In this document: piece by piece, positions 12,652 to 24,874 of the stretch
Layout of the letters: each line of letters opens with the position of its first letter
Numbering within the stretch: the stretch's first letter is position 1
Source: Gonium pectorale
Lineage: Eukaryota > Chlorophyta > Chlorophyceae > Chlamydomonadales > Volvocaceae
Length of the DNA: 64,000 nt
Reading direction: 5' to 3'
Assembly (NCBI GenBank): GCA_001584585.1
Contig: LSYV01000009.1
Location: 1,531,990-1,595,989, forward strand
Made by a program: the position numbers and the translations under genes
The notes under the pieces: generated by a model
What the model saw: only the letters and a program-made list of their open reading frames with translations
The model's database searches: none
What the model was told of the DNA's origin: nothing

Positions 12652-13506
12652 GGCGATTCCCCTTTCTTTGCAGATTACTGTCTAAAGTAACCAGAATGGA
12701 TGTAGCAACAACCCTGCCTCAACGCAATCTTTCATTGGGAACTCTAACAGGAGTGGATAGTTAGAGAATTGTATGGACAGGGCGCAAGGTCTGCCGGGGC
12801 ACAACTGTTCTAAATGTGTGCGGCGAGCCGGCGGGTTAGTTGTGGGCGGCCGACAATACCGGTATCAAGAGCACGCCTATCGGGCCTCAGACCGCACGTG
12901 CAGTGATGAGCGACGGTCCGGGATAGTTCACGGTTGAAGACGCGCTGGGGCTGCTGCTGGACATCTAGTGTCGCCACTGTCATACTGCGGCGCGCGCCTT
13001 CAATTACTTCCATGGTCTCTGGCCACACTCAGGCTTGCAGCCGCCGTGTGACGGTTCCATGGTTGATGCATATGAAGCCCAAGGAGCTCGACCAGTTTTC
13101 CATCTCGTATGTCCGTTGCTCGGTGCCGGTTAAACACACAACCTTGTCAGCGCTCGCGGAGCAAGGCCTGACCTTCGTCAATGTGAATCTGCTGTGGACC
13201 ATACAGACAAGGTGGAAGGAGCATACATAGCGTGCTCATGCCTGTATCGACTAGCCCGATGCTGTTCCGTTGCCATAGGTGGAGCGGGCATCCGCATGGT
13301 CGGGAGCCACTGGACACCTAAACACTGGCTGTAAATCTGGACGCCCATCCCCCCGCACAAGCCCTGGCGCACACGTCAACTTTACCCCCTCGGGCCCTAT
13401 GCATGTGCGTATGCTGCCAGATGCATACATGTGCGAACACAGTCCAAAAAGTGAGCGCTGCTGCCCTATCTCCTTGAACCTGGTCCCGCCGACTACCTAC
13501 ACCCCC
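12652..13506. other. Convergent 3' region, MED31 (+) and IC138 (-)
   Basis: 855 bases between two stop codons facing each other. It holds 3' UTR of both genes. A plus-strand TGTAA lies at 13330-13334. No coding frame is supported. Confidence 0.5.
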
Positions 13507-16500
13507 CTACGCCGCCGCCTGACTCTTCATCACGTTTGCTCGGATGCACTCGTCCAACCGCTCGAGGTGCTCCTGGGGCGTGTCGTACTCATGCGAAACG
13601 TTGAAGAGTCGGTACGCCTTGACCGCGCCGTCCTCGCCGCCGCACACCACCACGGGGTAGTTTGGCGCGAAGAGCAGGCAGGAGAGCTTCATGGTGGTCT
13701 TTTGGTGCATCACGGGCTTGACGGTTGAGAGCGAGAAGTCCCAGATCTGCGTTGGCGAGGGCGCAGTCGTGGAGGGCACCTTGTTACCAACACAAGTGAA
13801 TGCCGAATGATGACGGCCCTCTCGGAAAGGGATACGGTGATTCCCATAGTATGGATGGATGCGTCCTGTCGTGCCCCTTACTTACCAAGCCATACCACGC
13901 ATGCTGGCCCTCCACCGGAAAAAGTAACACCGAACTAGGGAAGACCACCACAATACCGTATCTGTGCATTCGTTGCCAGCTACTAGCAGATGTCGACAGC
14001 CGCCAGCCCTGGCTCGTCACGCCGTTTGCCCCATCACTCCATCCGGCCGCCCACCCTCCCCAGCTGGCCAGCCCCTTACCTCTAACCGCCCGCTTGCCGT
14101 CACGGAGCCGAATACTGTCGAGTTGGTCGGGCACCACTGCACGTCGTTGATCTCGTTGGTGGAGGCCTGGAACGTGAGCAGCGGCGTGTCGCGGCCCTCG
14201 GACCACATGCGGATGGTCCAATCGCCCGAGGCCGAGATGAACATGTCCCGCTTGAAGGGAGAGAACTGCACCTGGTACACGGGGCCCATGTGACCCCTGT
14301 ACGACTCCAGGTACTGCTCGCTGTACGATGTACTGCATTTGTGCAGCCAGCCGTCTTCGGTTGCCGCCACGTATATCCGCTCGTCGCGGGCGGAGAAGTC
14401 AAAGGCCATGCCGGAGGTAAGGCGGCTGATAAATGCGTCCTGCTGCTCCGGCATGGCGGAGGCGGCCTTGGCACTGCCCTCCTTGGCGGCAGCGGCAGAG
14501 GTAGCGGCGGAGCCGGCACCACGGCGCGCCATGCGCTTCAGCTTCATAAGGTCGCTGAACTCGAGGCCCTTGGCAATGGACCACTGCGTGACGCGGCCAT
14601 CTGTGGAGATGGACACCAGCGGCTCGTCGCGCTCGGGGCCGTGGTCCAGCCACTTGACCTGCACGGAGAAGCAGCGGGAGGGGCTAGCAATGTGATGCAT
14701 GGGATGAGTGAGGGTATTGACAGCCCAACGCGCGAAGATATGCAAGAGAGAGCACGCCGTGACAAGGATGTCACGCGAAACAACTGTACTACAGTTGCGC
14801 ACAGTGTGTGTGCAGATCGGACCAGACAGTCCAAGGAAGGCATTTGCCTCAAGACGTCAAGAGCCCTGGTGCAAGTGCTGCTATGCTCTGGCACCCTGTA
14901 ACAGCAGCTTTTGGCACTACACAGAAATGCCCTCTGCCGCTCTGTGACCCGCCCCCTCCCCGCCCGTTCCGCACCTTCCACACGGGGTCCGAGTGCTTGC
15001 CGCTGTGCACATCGCTCTCCATGGACGGCGTCCCTTGCCGCGACTTGATGTCGTATATCGCAACTGTGCCGTCGTACATTCCAACGGCTAAAATGTTGGG
15101 GCTGTAGGTCGAAAAGTCCAGCGCCGTAACCGCTGCTTTGACCTCGAACGACCACAGCGGGTGCTGCAGATTCTTGAGCGACCAGAACGCCACCATGCCG
15201 CGCGGCTCCGACTGCCCGCTGCCGTCGGCCGCGGGCTGCTGCTGGGAGTTGCCCGAGGCAAAGGAGTAGGACCCGTACCCCACCGCCAGCAGGTCCGGGT
15301 TAGCCTTGTTCCAGCCCATGCAGGCGACGTTCTTGCCGGCGGTGGCGGGGCAAACCCAGTCCCACAAGTGCTCCATGCGCGGCGCGTCGTCGCCCAGGTC
15401 CGCCAACTCCTGCGCGAAAGCGGGTAGGGCGCAACAAGAGTTCAGGAACAGGGGTAGTGAAGATCGGAAACGGACCGCGGCGCCCGACGCTGGGACCGCA
15501 ACTTTGGACCAAGGGCACTGTCTGGACTGCGGGCACAGCGAACGCGGAGGTAACGACTGCTCAAGGTTTCAAAAGGATTTGGTGTCAAGACCGAGTTCCG
15601 TTATCAACTGCAGACCAACGGCTTGCGTTAATAACGACGCACGTGTATCCGGAGCATGCGGCACCACCAATATCACCCCACCTGCAGCAGTTCCTCGGGC
15701 CAGTTGCTCTCCGCAACACTGGCTGCGTAGCCTCCGCCCCCGCCTCCGCCAATCAGCCCCAGCCCGCCGCCGCCCCCGCCGTGCGAGTGGCGCGCCGACC
15801 GCGCATCCGCGCTGCTGCCGTGGCCGTCGCCGCGGATGGACATCCCCCGGCTGAACGGCAAGCTGCGCTCGGACGGCTGCCGGCTGAGCGAGCCAGGCGG
15901 CGGGCCGCGCGCCGTATGCGCCGTGGAGCGCGCGGCGAGGCTCTCTGTGTGGCTTCGGCCGCCGTCCGAGGGCACGGCGCTGAGCGGCCGCGTGTCGCGC
16001 CCCACTCCACCGCCTGCGTGGCTGAGAGTGTCCGAGTCATCGTCTCCGCCGCCCGAGGCGGTTCCCCGGATGCCAGCGGTGGCCATGCTGGAGCGGATGC
16101 CCGGCAGCGGCTGGATGTCCCTGCGGAGCGGGAGAGCGGGCCAAGGTGCCACAGGAACACGCAATAGCACGAGTAAAGTACAGGACATGGGCTGCCTGTA
16201 GAGAACTGGGCTGGAAAGCATGCCACAAGCAGGCAGCCTGGTCAAGCGGGTCGCGCTCCTCTGGGACAAGCGCCTGCGGCTGCTACCGCACTGCCCGCCC
16301 GTGCGCACGTGCAGTTGTGCAGTAAAGCAGAAAGCGTAGGCCGCAACTGAGCGCACCTGTAGAGTAATAGCTGCTGCAGGTAGTTGTTCTGGTTGATGGC
16401 GTAGTCCATGAGCATCAGGGCATCCGGAAGCCCGCTTAGCGACATAAGCGGGTTGGCGGGCTCCGGCGCTGCTGCCGTTTCAATCGGCACGCCGTTTGGC

Positions 16501-19436
16501 AGCGCCCCGCCATTAGACGACCCCAGGCCCGACAGCGGGCCCGAAATGCTGCCGCCAACACCTGTGTGGGGGACAATAGGGTTACATCTTTGGCGAGCAA
16601 CGGCAATTCACAGTCCACGTAGCAAACCACGGGCTGCACAGCCGTGGGCTCCACCTTCAACCCTTCATCTACTTCATGTATACCTAGAAGATCAATCAGG
16701 ACCGCTACCAGCTTATTGCCGTTCTGCCGACGCCCACCTGACATGAAGCTGGCACTGGTGGCCAGCATGGAATGCGCCGGCCCGCCCGGGTACATGGAGC
16801 TACGCATCATGGACTGGCCCATGCGGTCGCCGCTGTTGGCCGTGCCCGTCGCGGTGCCCGGCTGCTTGGGCGCGCCGCCCGGCAGCTTGGCCACGCCGCT
16901 GGCCATCTGGCTGATGCTGGGAAGGGCCGCGCCGCCCGTGCGGGGGTCGTCCTCCGCGTCGGCGGCGGCCTGCGGAGGGTGAACGTTGCAAACGGCGTAT
17001 GCGCTGGCGGGTGGCTTGGGAGTATGGGGAGGAGTGAGTTGGGTTGCCATCAGTGCTAGGAAGGGGCAATCGGCGCTCCCCTTCGGGTGCCGCCTGGGAA
17101 ACAGCTACACGGAGCAGCCGTCCCGATTCCGGTCGAATCCGGACGTCATGATGCTACCCAATGGGCAGTGCAACACTTCAAAAGGGCGATGCGTAGCGCT
17201 GCCGCCTCACGTGCTCCCTGGTGTGGACGCAAGGGCAGTCATGCACTCCATCTCCCTCACCCACGTCGGGACATCGTGTGGCACTGCAGCGCTTGCTACC
17301 CGTGGTGGCACGCCATCCGTTGGCGCATGCCCCCGGTGGACCCGCATGCCCCCGGTGGACCCGCATGCCCCCGGTGGACCCGCATGCCCCCGGTGGACCC
17401 GCATGCCCCCGGTGGACCCGCATGCAGGCGGAGAACGCACCTCGTCCAGTGCACGGAACGTGTCAGCGATGTCCCACGCGGAGGCCTGTACGGCCATGGC
17501 CCGCGTGCACAGCACCGCCGACTGCGCGTCGCGGCTCTTCTTCAGAGCCACCAGCGTCTGGGCCTCCGCATCCACATACTTGTCGGTGGCCTGTGGGTAG
17601 GCGCCGGGTTGGAGCGAGGGGCGCAAACGTCGATGCCGTGCCCCGCACGAGCTGCCTGCCGCCAGACATCACACCGTGCCGTCCATGCGCTGTTCGGTAC
17701 AACACAGTTGCTCCTGCTCGCCACAACAAGCCGCTTGACTGTGTCGCTGAACCAACCAACCACTCCCGTTTCTACGAAGATCCATGACCCACCTGCTTGG
17801 TATGCAGCAGATTGGCGTAGCGGCGGTTCGCCTCCTCCACCAATTTGGCCTCCTCGGTGTCCATAGCCACCGTTACGCCTGCGCATGGAGTTGGCATTGT
17901 GCGCAAAAACCAACATGGGCAGTTCGCAAGGGGCTGAGCCCGTGCACTGCGCTGCAGGAGAGCGAGCCCATGCAATGTACGTTTGGTATTGTGGGCCAGC
18001 GTCGACACCTGATGCTGGAGTCACACCTTGTGCAAACTGGGCTTGCAGCCCCTGTACCCACACGTGTCCCGGCACACCCAGCCCCTCCACCCCTCCCGCC
18101 AGCCCCTTGCAACCCCAACATTCCAGTTTCCCTGGCTTTGGTCAGCCTTCGCCCAGCTCCGCTGCCACCGCACAGCTCTTCCCTCGACCCCTTTCGGGAC
18201 CTGGCCGACTTTGCTTCCAAGCCGAGCATCGCCGTCCTCACCCGCCGACTGCCAGATGAAGATGGTCTCTGTCTCCTGCAGCGTAAGGTACACACTGCGC
18301 TCCAGATCGCGCTCCGCCAGCATTACCGGCGGGGCCGGCTTCTCATCCCGTGCTGGGCTGCGGAGCAAGTCGCCGCCGCCGTCGCCCCCGCCCATGGCGG
18401 GACCGGCAGCCCCCTCTGTGCCCTTGCGGTCGCTACCGCGCCTCTCTCCAGCTGGGAGCGTTGGGTGCACAAGTGAAGGACTTAGAATTTCGTACGTGTC
18501 TTGCGGTTTGCCGGATGGGTTTGCAAGGACGACCGCATGCTGGGACCCCTCATCAGGATTCCTGCTTGGACACCCTCACACTCTTTTGCGCCCTCCCGGC
18601 TCACGCGCCTGTGTGCACACCCCAGGCCCAGGCTCACTCTCATACTCGTAGTCTCCTTCGCTCCTGGGTGTGTGAGTGCCGCTGTCGGCGTTGCTGTACC
18701 ACCCCGCCTTTGTGAAGGCGCTCGTGGACATTCGATCCATGAAAAACTCCGAGGACTCGCTGTTGGGGGTGGTCGTATCCGCCTGGTTGCTCTTGAGGAC
18801 CGACGGGTTCAGAGACAGCAGGGGCTTAGGCGTACGATCCACGCCGTCGATGATGACCTGTTATGGTAGGGAATGCGGCGCAGAGGCGGGGAGATGCGGT
18901 ATTAAGATACCAGCGTATGGGACATCTCCAGCGTGGCCAGAACCGCAAAGGCAGGGCTGTCCTGACAAGAAGCGACGGGAGGGTGACCCCGCGCCCTCCA
19001 GTCAGGGGCGCGCAGAGTCAAGTACACGCCTGAACGATGCCACACCTGCGCATGGTTCCATCACCCAGCGTCTCACACGCCCAACGCCCAGTGCAAGCCT
19101 TAGAGTTGCAGTGTCGCCACCGCACCTGCAGCCGCTCAGCGTCCCCGCCACTTTGGCTCCTATTGGAGTGGCGAGCGGACCGCCGAAAGCTCCCGCGTGT
19201 TTGGCCTGTGATGGTTGGCACGCCGTAAGCAGTCGCTTCTTCGCTCCCCCCGCACCCACACCCTCTTTTGGCGCACCCGTTACGCTCATCCGCGGCTGCC
19301 CCGTAGTGCTGGCCCTCGGCTGTCCGCTGCCCCATGCTTGCGTGCTCTGCCGTGGCTTGTAGCCGGCCGGCGATTGTTGCGTCGAAGCGGGCTTCGGTGG
19401 AAGCCCCGCCTTCGTTGGCGTCTTCTGATCGGCCAT
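13507..19436 (-). CDS. IC138: Axonemal dynein intermediate chain, IC138 type (WDR78/DNAI4)
   Basis: WD-repeat intermediate chain of the inner-arm I1/f dynein, which controls ciliary waveform. Resolved exons (minus): 18857-18638, 18451-18242, 17878-17793, 17590-17441, 16969-16738, 16561-16357, 16120-15682, 15409-14975, 14658-14080, 13746-13507 (TAG). Exon 1 begins at ATG 19436 (MADQKTPTKAG, Pro/Ser rich); its donor is uncertain. Total is about 1,000 residues, near the size of Chlamydomonas IC138. The segment ETETIFIWQSAG, TEEAKLVEEANRRY and DKYVDAEAQT matches the N-terminal half of WDR78 rather than the outer-arm chains. The C-terminal half has WD repeats, for example GMVAFWSLKN, NILAVGMYDGTVAIYD, LVSISTDGRVTQW and MFISASGDWTIRMWS. 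A Gly/Ser-rich insert lies at about 15720-16060. Another axonemal intermediate chain is the main alternative. Confidence 0.8.
17325..17424. repeat. 19-bp minisatellite in an IC138 intron
   Basis: Unit gcatgcccccggtggaccc repeats perfectly about five times; copies start at 17325, 17344, 17363, 17382, 17401 and a partial one at 17420. It lies just inside the intron after the exon ending at 17441 (donor GTGCGT). Because 19 is not a multiple of 3 and the unit has no stop, all three minus frames read through it, which makes false long ORFs. Confidence 0.95.
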
Positions 19437-20903
19437 TTCGCCCAAACGTCAAGTTGCAAGTTATGTTGGTCAGGCCGCGCTAAAGAGCCGTGCCTTCATG
19501 CACCGAAGAGAGTTTCAACCAACAACGAAGAAATAACATGTTGTTTTAGCACAAAGAGAAAGCCGTGCTGGTTCGAAAGACCGTCGAAGGTGCGACCGTC
19601 AACAGACAAGCATAAATGTTATACAGTTAAGTATTATGCGCATTATGGAGTAACGTGCGGGGTCAAACCGTTTGGCTTGGCGCTCATGTACGGCAACGCG
19701 GTGTTGCATTCGTGTCATTCCTCTTCCTAACCCTCTCTGGGCCTGGCAGTCCAGTACCTCGCGAGTGCTTCCACCGTCCGAAAGCGTGACTTCTGTGCAT
19801 AACCCCGTGCTTACTTGGCACAGGGCGAGGCGGACCTGGCGGACGATGTAGCAGCCCGGAGGGAACAGCCTAGCGGCACGCTTAGCGGGGTAGCGGGCGT
19901 TCCTGGCCGTGACTTGCTGGGATTGGGGCGTGCTGTGCGATGCAGTGGAATCCGCCACGGGTCCCTAGGCGACAAGGATGGCTTCCCCTTATGTCTTGCA
20001 GCAAGTCCTATTTTCGCAGCGGTAACTTTACCGTAAGTGCTTCCCTCCCACCGGACCTAGTCGCCACTGTTGCAGCTGCTTCGTACATGTAGACAGGCCG
20101 ACGCGTGGACGCTGCTCATGATCTCTTTTCCTTTGCAACGTTTCTCCACTCAGAGCGCCGTCCAACCAGAGAATGTTGAGGTCGGGCCCAGGTACAGCCC
20201 GCCAAAGGCAAGCCCATTAATACATTACTAGCATTACGGCAACGACAACAAGGTTCACAGGAACCTAGGCAGTGCCATATCAATATACCAAGAAGCTGCA
20301 AAGCTATGGCAGGACCAACGGCGTGTCCGAGGTCATCAAGATTTGAGTTCAGAGGCCTCTAGATACGTTACCACCACTATCAAATGCGCAGTACATAGAA
20401 ATTGATTGGGCAGCGAGCGTAGGACATCGCCCCCTTCCCGGAAAAATACCAGGTTTTACCCATCCAACTCAAGCCCGCTTTTCATCGTCATTGCCATGTA
20501 AAGAAGCCAAACCCCTTACGCTTAACGGTAACGTACCTACTACACTCATTGCATGGCCACTCCACACAAAGAAGCATATGAGTATCCGGGATATTAGTAC
20601 ACCACCTATTCGCCACGGGCGTGACACATCACACGGTTCCGTAGAGCACCCCAGTTCGCAGTCTCGAAAATGGAAAGAAGGAAAGAAAGACAATGCAGAA
20701 CCAAGGGTATCCCCTGCACAGCATGCACGCGTGCGTGTAGCAGCTGTTTCCTTTATCCAGGGCGCTGCTGTGCGGCCTCCTGCTCGTCGCGCCTCATAAC
20801 CAGTGGCACCGTGCCCCACAAGCCTGTGGTCGCACAAACCCATGCAGCCGAGATCCACGCCGTAAAGGGCAGTCACTGCATAATATGTCACCCGTGCCAC
20901 GCT
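19437..20903. other. Intergenic, IC138 promoter side
   Basis: About 1.5 kb between the IC138 start codon and the stop of the next minus-strand gene. It should hold the IC138 promoter and the 3' UTR of the upstream gene. Short open frames on both strands show no conserved features. Confidence 0.5.
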
Positions 20904-21775
20904 CTAAACACGCAGTGCCTCCTCTATGAGGCGCCGCGTCTCTTCCGTGTGCTTGATCCTAGTCACAAGCACCTTCCCGAGCCGGCTGCTGGAGCTGCCT
21001 GAGCTGCTACCCGTGTGTACCTGCAGCTCCTCGTCTAACAGCTCCGCCTCAACCACCCAGTCCGCTAGGAAGGGCTTGCCCTTAACGAACTCGCCGTCCG
21101 TGCGCTTTACAGCGATCGCCGGAAACCGCAGCTGCCCGTCGTCCGAGGAGGCCTGGCCACACACGTGGGTTGGGGGGGGGGACGTGTCAGCAAGGAAGCA
21201 CGGCTGCCAGCAAGCAAGCAGCTGGGCCTTGTGCACCACAGATCCAAATGCAAATAGAGCCGGACTGTCTCACGGGCGATAGAGACCACTGGTTGGCATC
21301 AGCATGTGCCAGCCTGTGGCCAGGCCTTTGAGAGCCGACCTGCCTTGCGGTCCGGATGCTCACCTGCAGTGCTTCCTGACTGCTGACCTGCAGCGCAAAC
21401 CACTTCCCCTCCTCAACAAGCTGCTGCCCCGCGGGGGTGCGGATCACAGCGTACTCGGCCGGGCCCATGTCGGGCAAGTGCACGTCCACCGCGTCGGCAT
21501 GGAACCGCCCCACAGCCACAGGCGTCGACACGGCACGAACCGTAACACCTCGCGGTTGACCTGCAACGCAATGCAATTCGATGCAAATTTGCCTAAGTAC
21601 AAAGTTGAATGCATACATAGTTGCTGCACTGACTGTGAAGTCAAGACGACTAACGTGAGGCGGCGACTGACACTAGTGCCACCTGCGCGTACAACTTACG
21701 CCCTGGGAAAGCGGCAGCAGGCTTGAACGCACAGCGACCGCTGGTGCTGGCCACAAAGTTTGCGGAGGCTAACAT
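20904..21775 (-). CDS. Small protein of unknown function, putative plastid-targeted
   Basis: Three exons in consistent phase: 21775-21700, 21560-21364 and 21152-20904 (TAG), giving 173 residues. The N-terminus (MLASANFVASTSGRCAFK, then Ala/Pro/Arg-rich to about residue 45) is rich in Ala, Ser and Arg with few acidic residues, like an algal organelle transit peptide. The remainder is a compact acidic domain with motifs such as DAVDVHLPDMGPAEYAVIR, QQLVEEGKWFALQV and FVKGKPFLADWVVEAELL, a Ser/Gly-rich loop, and a C-terminal helix (ETRRLIEEALRV). I do not recognise the family. The gene model rests on frame, splice consensus and phase only. Codon use resembles its neighbours. Confidence 0.55.
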
Positions 21776-22324
21776 GCTGTTTATGAGACTGCCACGTTGC
21801 TGGGGCTACAGAACTTGACAAATTATAATCGCTCCAAGCTGGTGAGGAATGTGGGCTGCGTTGGCGTGGTGCGGCCAACCAGCCAGGCCAAAAAGCACTA
21901 TCCCTCGGCAGCAAAATCCTATTCGTAACTGCAATAGTCGAGATTAATCAGGTGGAATTCGTGATGCCGCCAAGGGAAACCTCCATCATTACTTGGTCGT
22001 ACGCCACCTCCTCCAACCAAGCCCGGCTTCGCCGCTCTCCGGGGGAAAATGGCACGCCCACAGAAATATGCAGCGATAGCATGCAAGTCAGCGACGTCAG
22101 CTCACTGTTCCTACCCGGCCACTCCCGCCGCCTGCCACGTGGGACCTCCACAGAAACCCAACGCCACTTCTCCTATCATGCACAGGCCCACCGCCTCATA
22201 CCAGACCTCATACTGTACTTGGCCGTCTACAGACTTATGCACTTGCGAACGCGAAAGGTCGGTACTACTCTGACGACCTTGACACGTGTCCCGCCAGCCA
22301 CCCGCGGCTGGAACACTGGCCTCC
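21776..22324. other. Intergenic between two minus-strand genes
   Basis: About 550 bases. Minus-strand open fragments here (around 21951-22060 and 22110-22240) have protein-like stretches, but they do not join in phase to either neighbour. I treat the region as 3' UTR of the upstream gene plus a promoter. Confidence 0.4.
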
Positions 22325-24488
22325 TCAGTAATCCTTGCGGAACTTCGGGGGCCGCGACGTGACGTACGCCTTGCGCAGGCTGTGCTTGGCCATTCCCTTG
22401 AACTTGCTGTTCGCCTCGCGCTCCGTCTCCCGCTCCACGATAGCCTTCCACTCGGGCCTGCAGTGATGATGGCAATCTCTTATAGAAGGCTGTAACACAC
22501 GTGCCCTTGACCCCGTGGTAGCACACGGGAGCGAAATGATACTCCCAGGAAATTGATGTGGCAAAGCGGGGCCCGCGGGAAAGCTGTGGCAGGGCCCATA
22601 CAGGTTGAGGCGGGAAGCGTGGCATGGCCGCGCGTGCGATGGAAAGCTCACCAAAATTGCCCTCCCGGAACTGCCCTGCGCCTTACGTGTCCGGATCTCG
22701 GTGATAGCGCGGCGGGCCGGTCTTCGGCTGGGCCGCTAGCGAGCCGCAGCACTCCCAGTACCGCAGCTTGGTGAGCTCACAGATCGCCCCAGCGCCCGTC
22801 CAGGACTGGTTGTGCCTCAGGGGGCAGGCCTCTGAGTCGCGAAGCGCCAGCGCCTTCTGTCGCTCCTCCTCAACCTCCGTGCCCTTCATGAAGTTTATGA
22901 TTGCTTTCTGGTCCTCCAATGTTTTGGGCAGCTTCTTATCGAACTCTGTCACAGCGCGGTGCATTCGCTCGCCGTCCTGTCTTAGCTTAAGGAACTGCTG
23001 GATGCAGTCCTTGACCTGTAGGCACGACAAACAGGGTAAGGAGCCGCCGACCCTTGATCCGCTGCAGCTACTCCGTCAAGTATCGGCAACTATATGACGT
23101 ACCCACTTACATTCCGCATGACGGCGGAATCGACATGCACCGTGACTGCAGGGAACGCGGGAGGTGCGAAACTGTGCGCTCTTTTCACCATTGAAAAGTG
23201 CACCGGCGCCTCGCCGTTCCGTGACGCCGGTGCTCACTGAGACGACCGACTGCCCACGTCCGCAGGCCGGACGCGATCGCAACGCACCTCAAGGTCAATA
23301 TACACGCCCGTCCGGTCCGCAATTGCCTGCAGCAGTTTCCGGTCACTCAGGAAAGCCTCCTTCCGCTCCAGGATGTCCTCGCTCTCCTCCTTGGTGATCA
23401 AGCTGCATGGAGGCACGAGCGTACGTCAAACACTTACTGCAAGCGTCTGCGACCCAGCGCAACCGCAAGAACGGACAGGTGTTCCTACTGTGTGGGTCTG
23501 CCCTAGACGCAGACTGCCCCGACAGACTCTCCCGGCCCCGGGCCCCATGCCCCGGCTTACTGATGGCGCGCCGCATACACACCTCCCAATCCGCTCGTGC
23601 TGCAGAAAGCGCAGGTACGTTACCCGCCGTTCGTCAATGAACCGGTGGTACTCCGGGTGACCCATTGGGACGGGCGGGGTGCGCGGCCGCGGCGGCGGGG
23701 TGGCACTGCGCATCCTTTTGCAGTACTCCACGTAGCCTGCAGTTCACATTTGCCATGATCGTAAGGCGCCCCATGTATGGGCCATACCCGCACAGTCCTG
23801 CTACTCAGGTGGAAGCCGACGGCCTACCCTCGCCATGCATCTATGCAGCCCAAACCAATTGAGGGCTCTTCGCGCACCTTCCATGGTCATGTTCCTGAGG
23901 CTCTCCAGCTCCTTCAGGTCATCGGCCTCCTGCTGGGCGCTGACACCCTCGGCGCGTTCGGGTCCCGTAGACCGGCCCGCCACGTTGGGGCTTGGAGTCT
24001 CAAGATCCTTGCCGCCTGAAACAGATATGCGCCGAGCGGTGACAGACAGCCCAGCGCGCCAGAGGCACTGCCTCTACTGTTGCATACACGGTTACTACGG
24101 TAGTATGCAGGCCAACCCGGAACCCCGCGCACATCTCCCTGGTGGAGCAAAGGAAGCTCTTCCTTGCCAAATCGCCTTGGTCCAATTGGCGTTGTGTGAG
24201 CGGGGTCTCACGCATACCTGGGAATAGGTTCCGCAGCCATAGGGGTACAGACACACGCTCGGTGGCCGGCGCAGTTGCTTCCGCCGCTGCCGCTGATGTC
24301 GCGCGGTAAGCACGGCGAGTCCACTCGACGGGTTGCGCTGCCGCTAACTGGTGCAAGCCATCGTTATAGGCAGCGATGGAATGCCCCAGGACACAGGACG
24401 CGCGATGCAAGGCGCTGCCGTCAATCGCACATGCCGCAAGAGATCGCCCTGCTGCCGGAAGTCCCCAAGAGCGCAGCAGCCAGGTCAT
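22325..24488 (-). CDS. Putative mitochondrial protein with SRP54 M-domain-like segment
   Basis: Six exons in perfect phase: 24488-24218, 24015-23878, 23736-23583, 23402-23288, 23015-22687, 22457-22325 (TGA); 379 residues. The start MTWLLRSWGLPAAGRSL is followed by about 80 residues rich in Arg/Ala/Ser with almost no acid, as in a mitochondrial presequence. Residues about 125-250 recall the methionine-rich M domain of SRP54/Ffh: NMTMEGYVEYCKRMR (compare TLEDFLEQL in Ffh), then ITKEESEDILERKEAFL, LLQAIADRTGVYIDLEVKD and QQFLKLRQDGERM (compare SGTSVQDVNxLLKQF). No GTPase domain is present. A Cys-containing stretch (EACPLRH, then YWECCGS) and a basic C-terminus (PPKFRKDY) follow. The family match is by eye. 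Confidence 0.6.
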
Positions 24489-24874
24489 CACCGCAACCGA
24501 TCGTTCAAGTCAGAGCCGCATCAGATGTGTGCTAAAACGACTAAATAATTATTTTTGCAACGGGCTTGCCACGAGAAGAGGCGAGAGAGGCGGGTGTGCT
24601 AATGAGCAGGAACGGCTTCGTGATCCTACAGCAAGCCTGTTCGTAAACGCTATGCGATAAGCATTGTGTAAACGGCGTCATCGAGTCGTCCTGCGGTTTG
24701 GATTCAGGTTCTTGAGCTGTTTTGCAAGTTGTTTTCTACTGGTATAGCATTCCGTCAGGGCCCTACAGCAACTATCCCGCCTCTGTAGCACCTACCATTC
24801 GACACTGTATAAGTGCACAAAGCAATGTCCGGACGTGGACCGTAGCTTGGAAACACAGGCCACCGCTGAAACGG
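24489..24874. promoter_or_regulatory. Divergent intergenic region (possible bidirectional promoter)
   Basis: 386 bases between start codons on opposite strands (SRP54M-like on minus, CCDC15-like on plus). AT content is higher than in flanking exons. No single motif can be named. Confidence 0.35.

Noticed and set aside
17178..17640. Minus-strand frames with repeated Gly-Gly-Met-Arg-Val-His units
   Set aside because: Result of the 19-bp repeat in an IC138 intron. The true exon ends at 17441 with a GTGCGT donor.
21951..22240. Possible minus-strand exons (fragments reading QVQYEVWYEAVG and EEVAYDQVMMEVSLGG)
   Set aside because: They look protein-like but cannot be joined in phase to either neighbouring gene. 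They were left as unexplained intergenic sequence.
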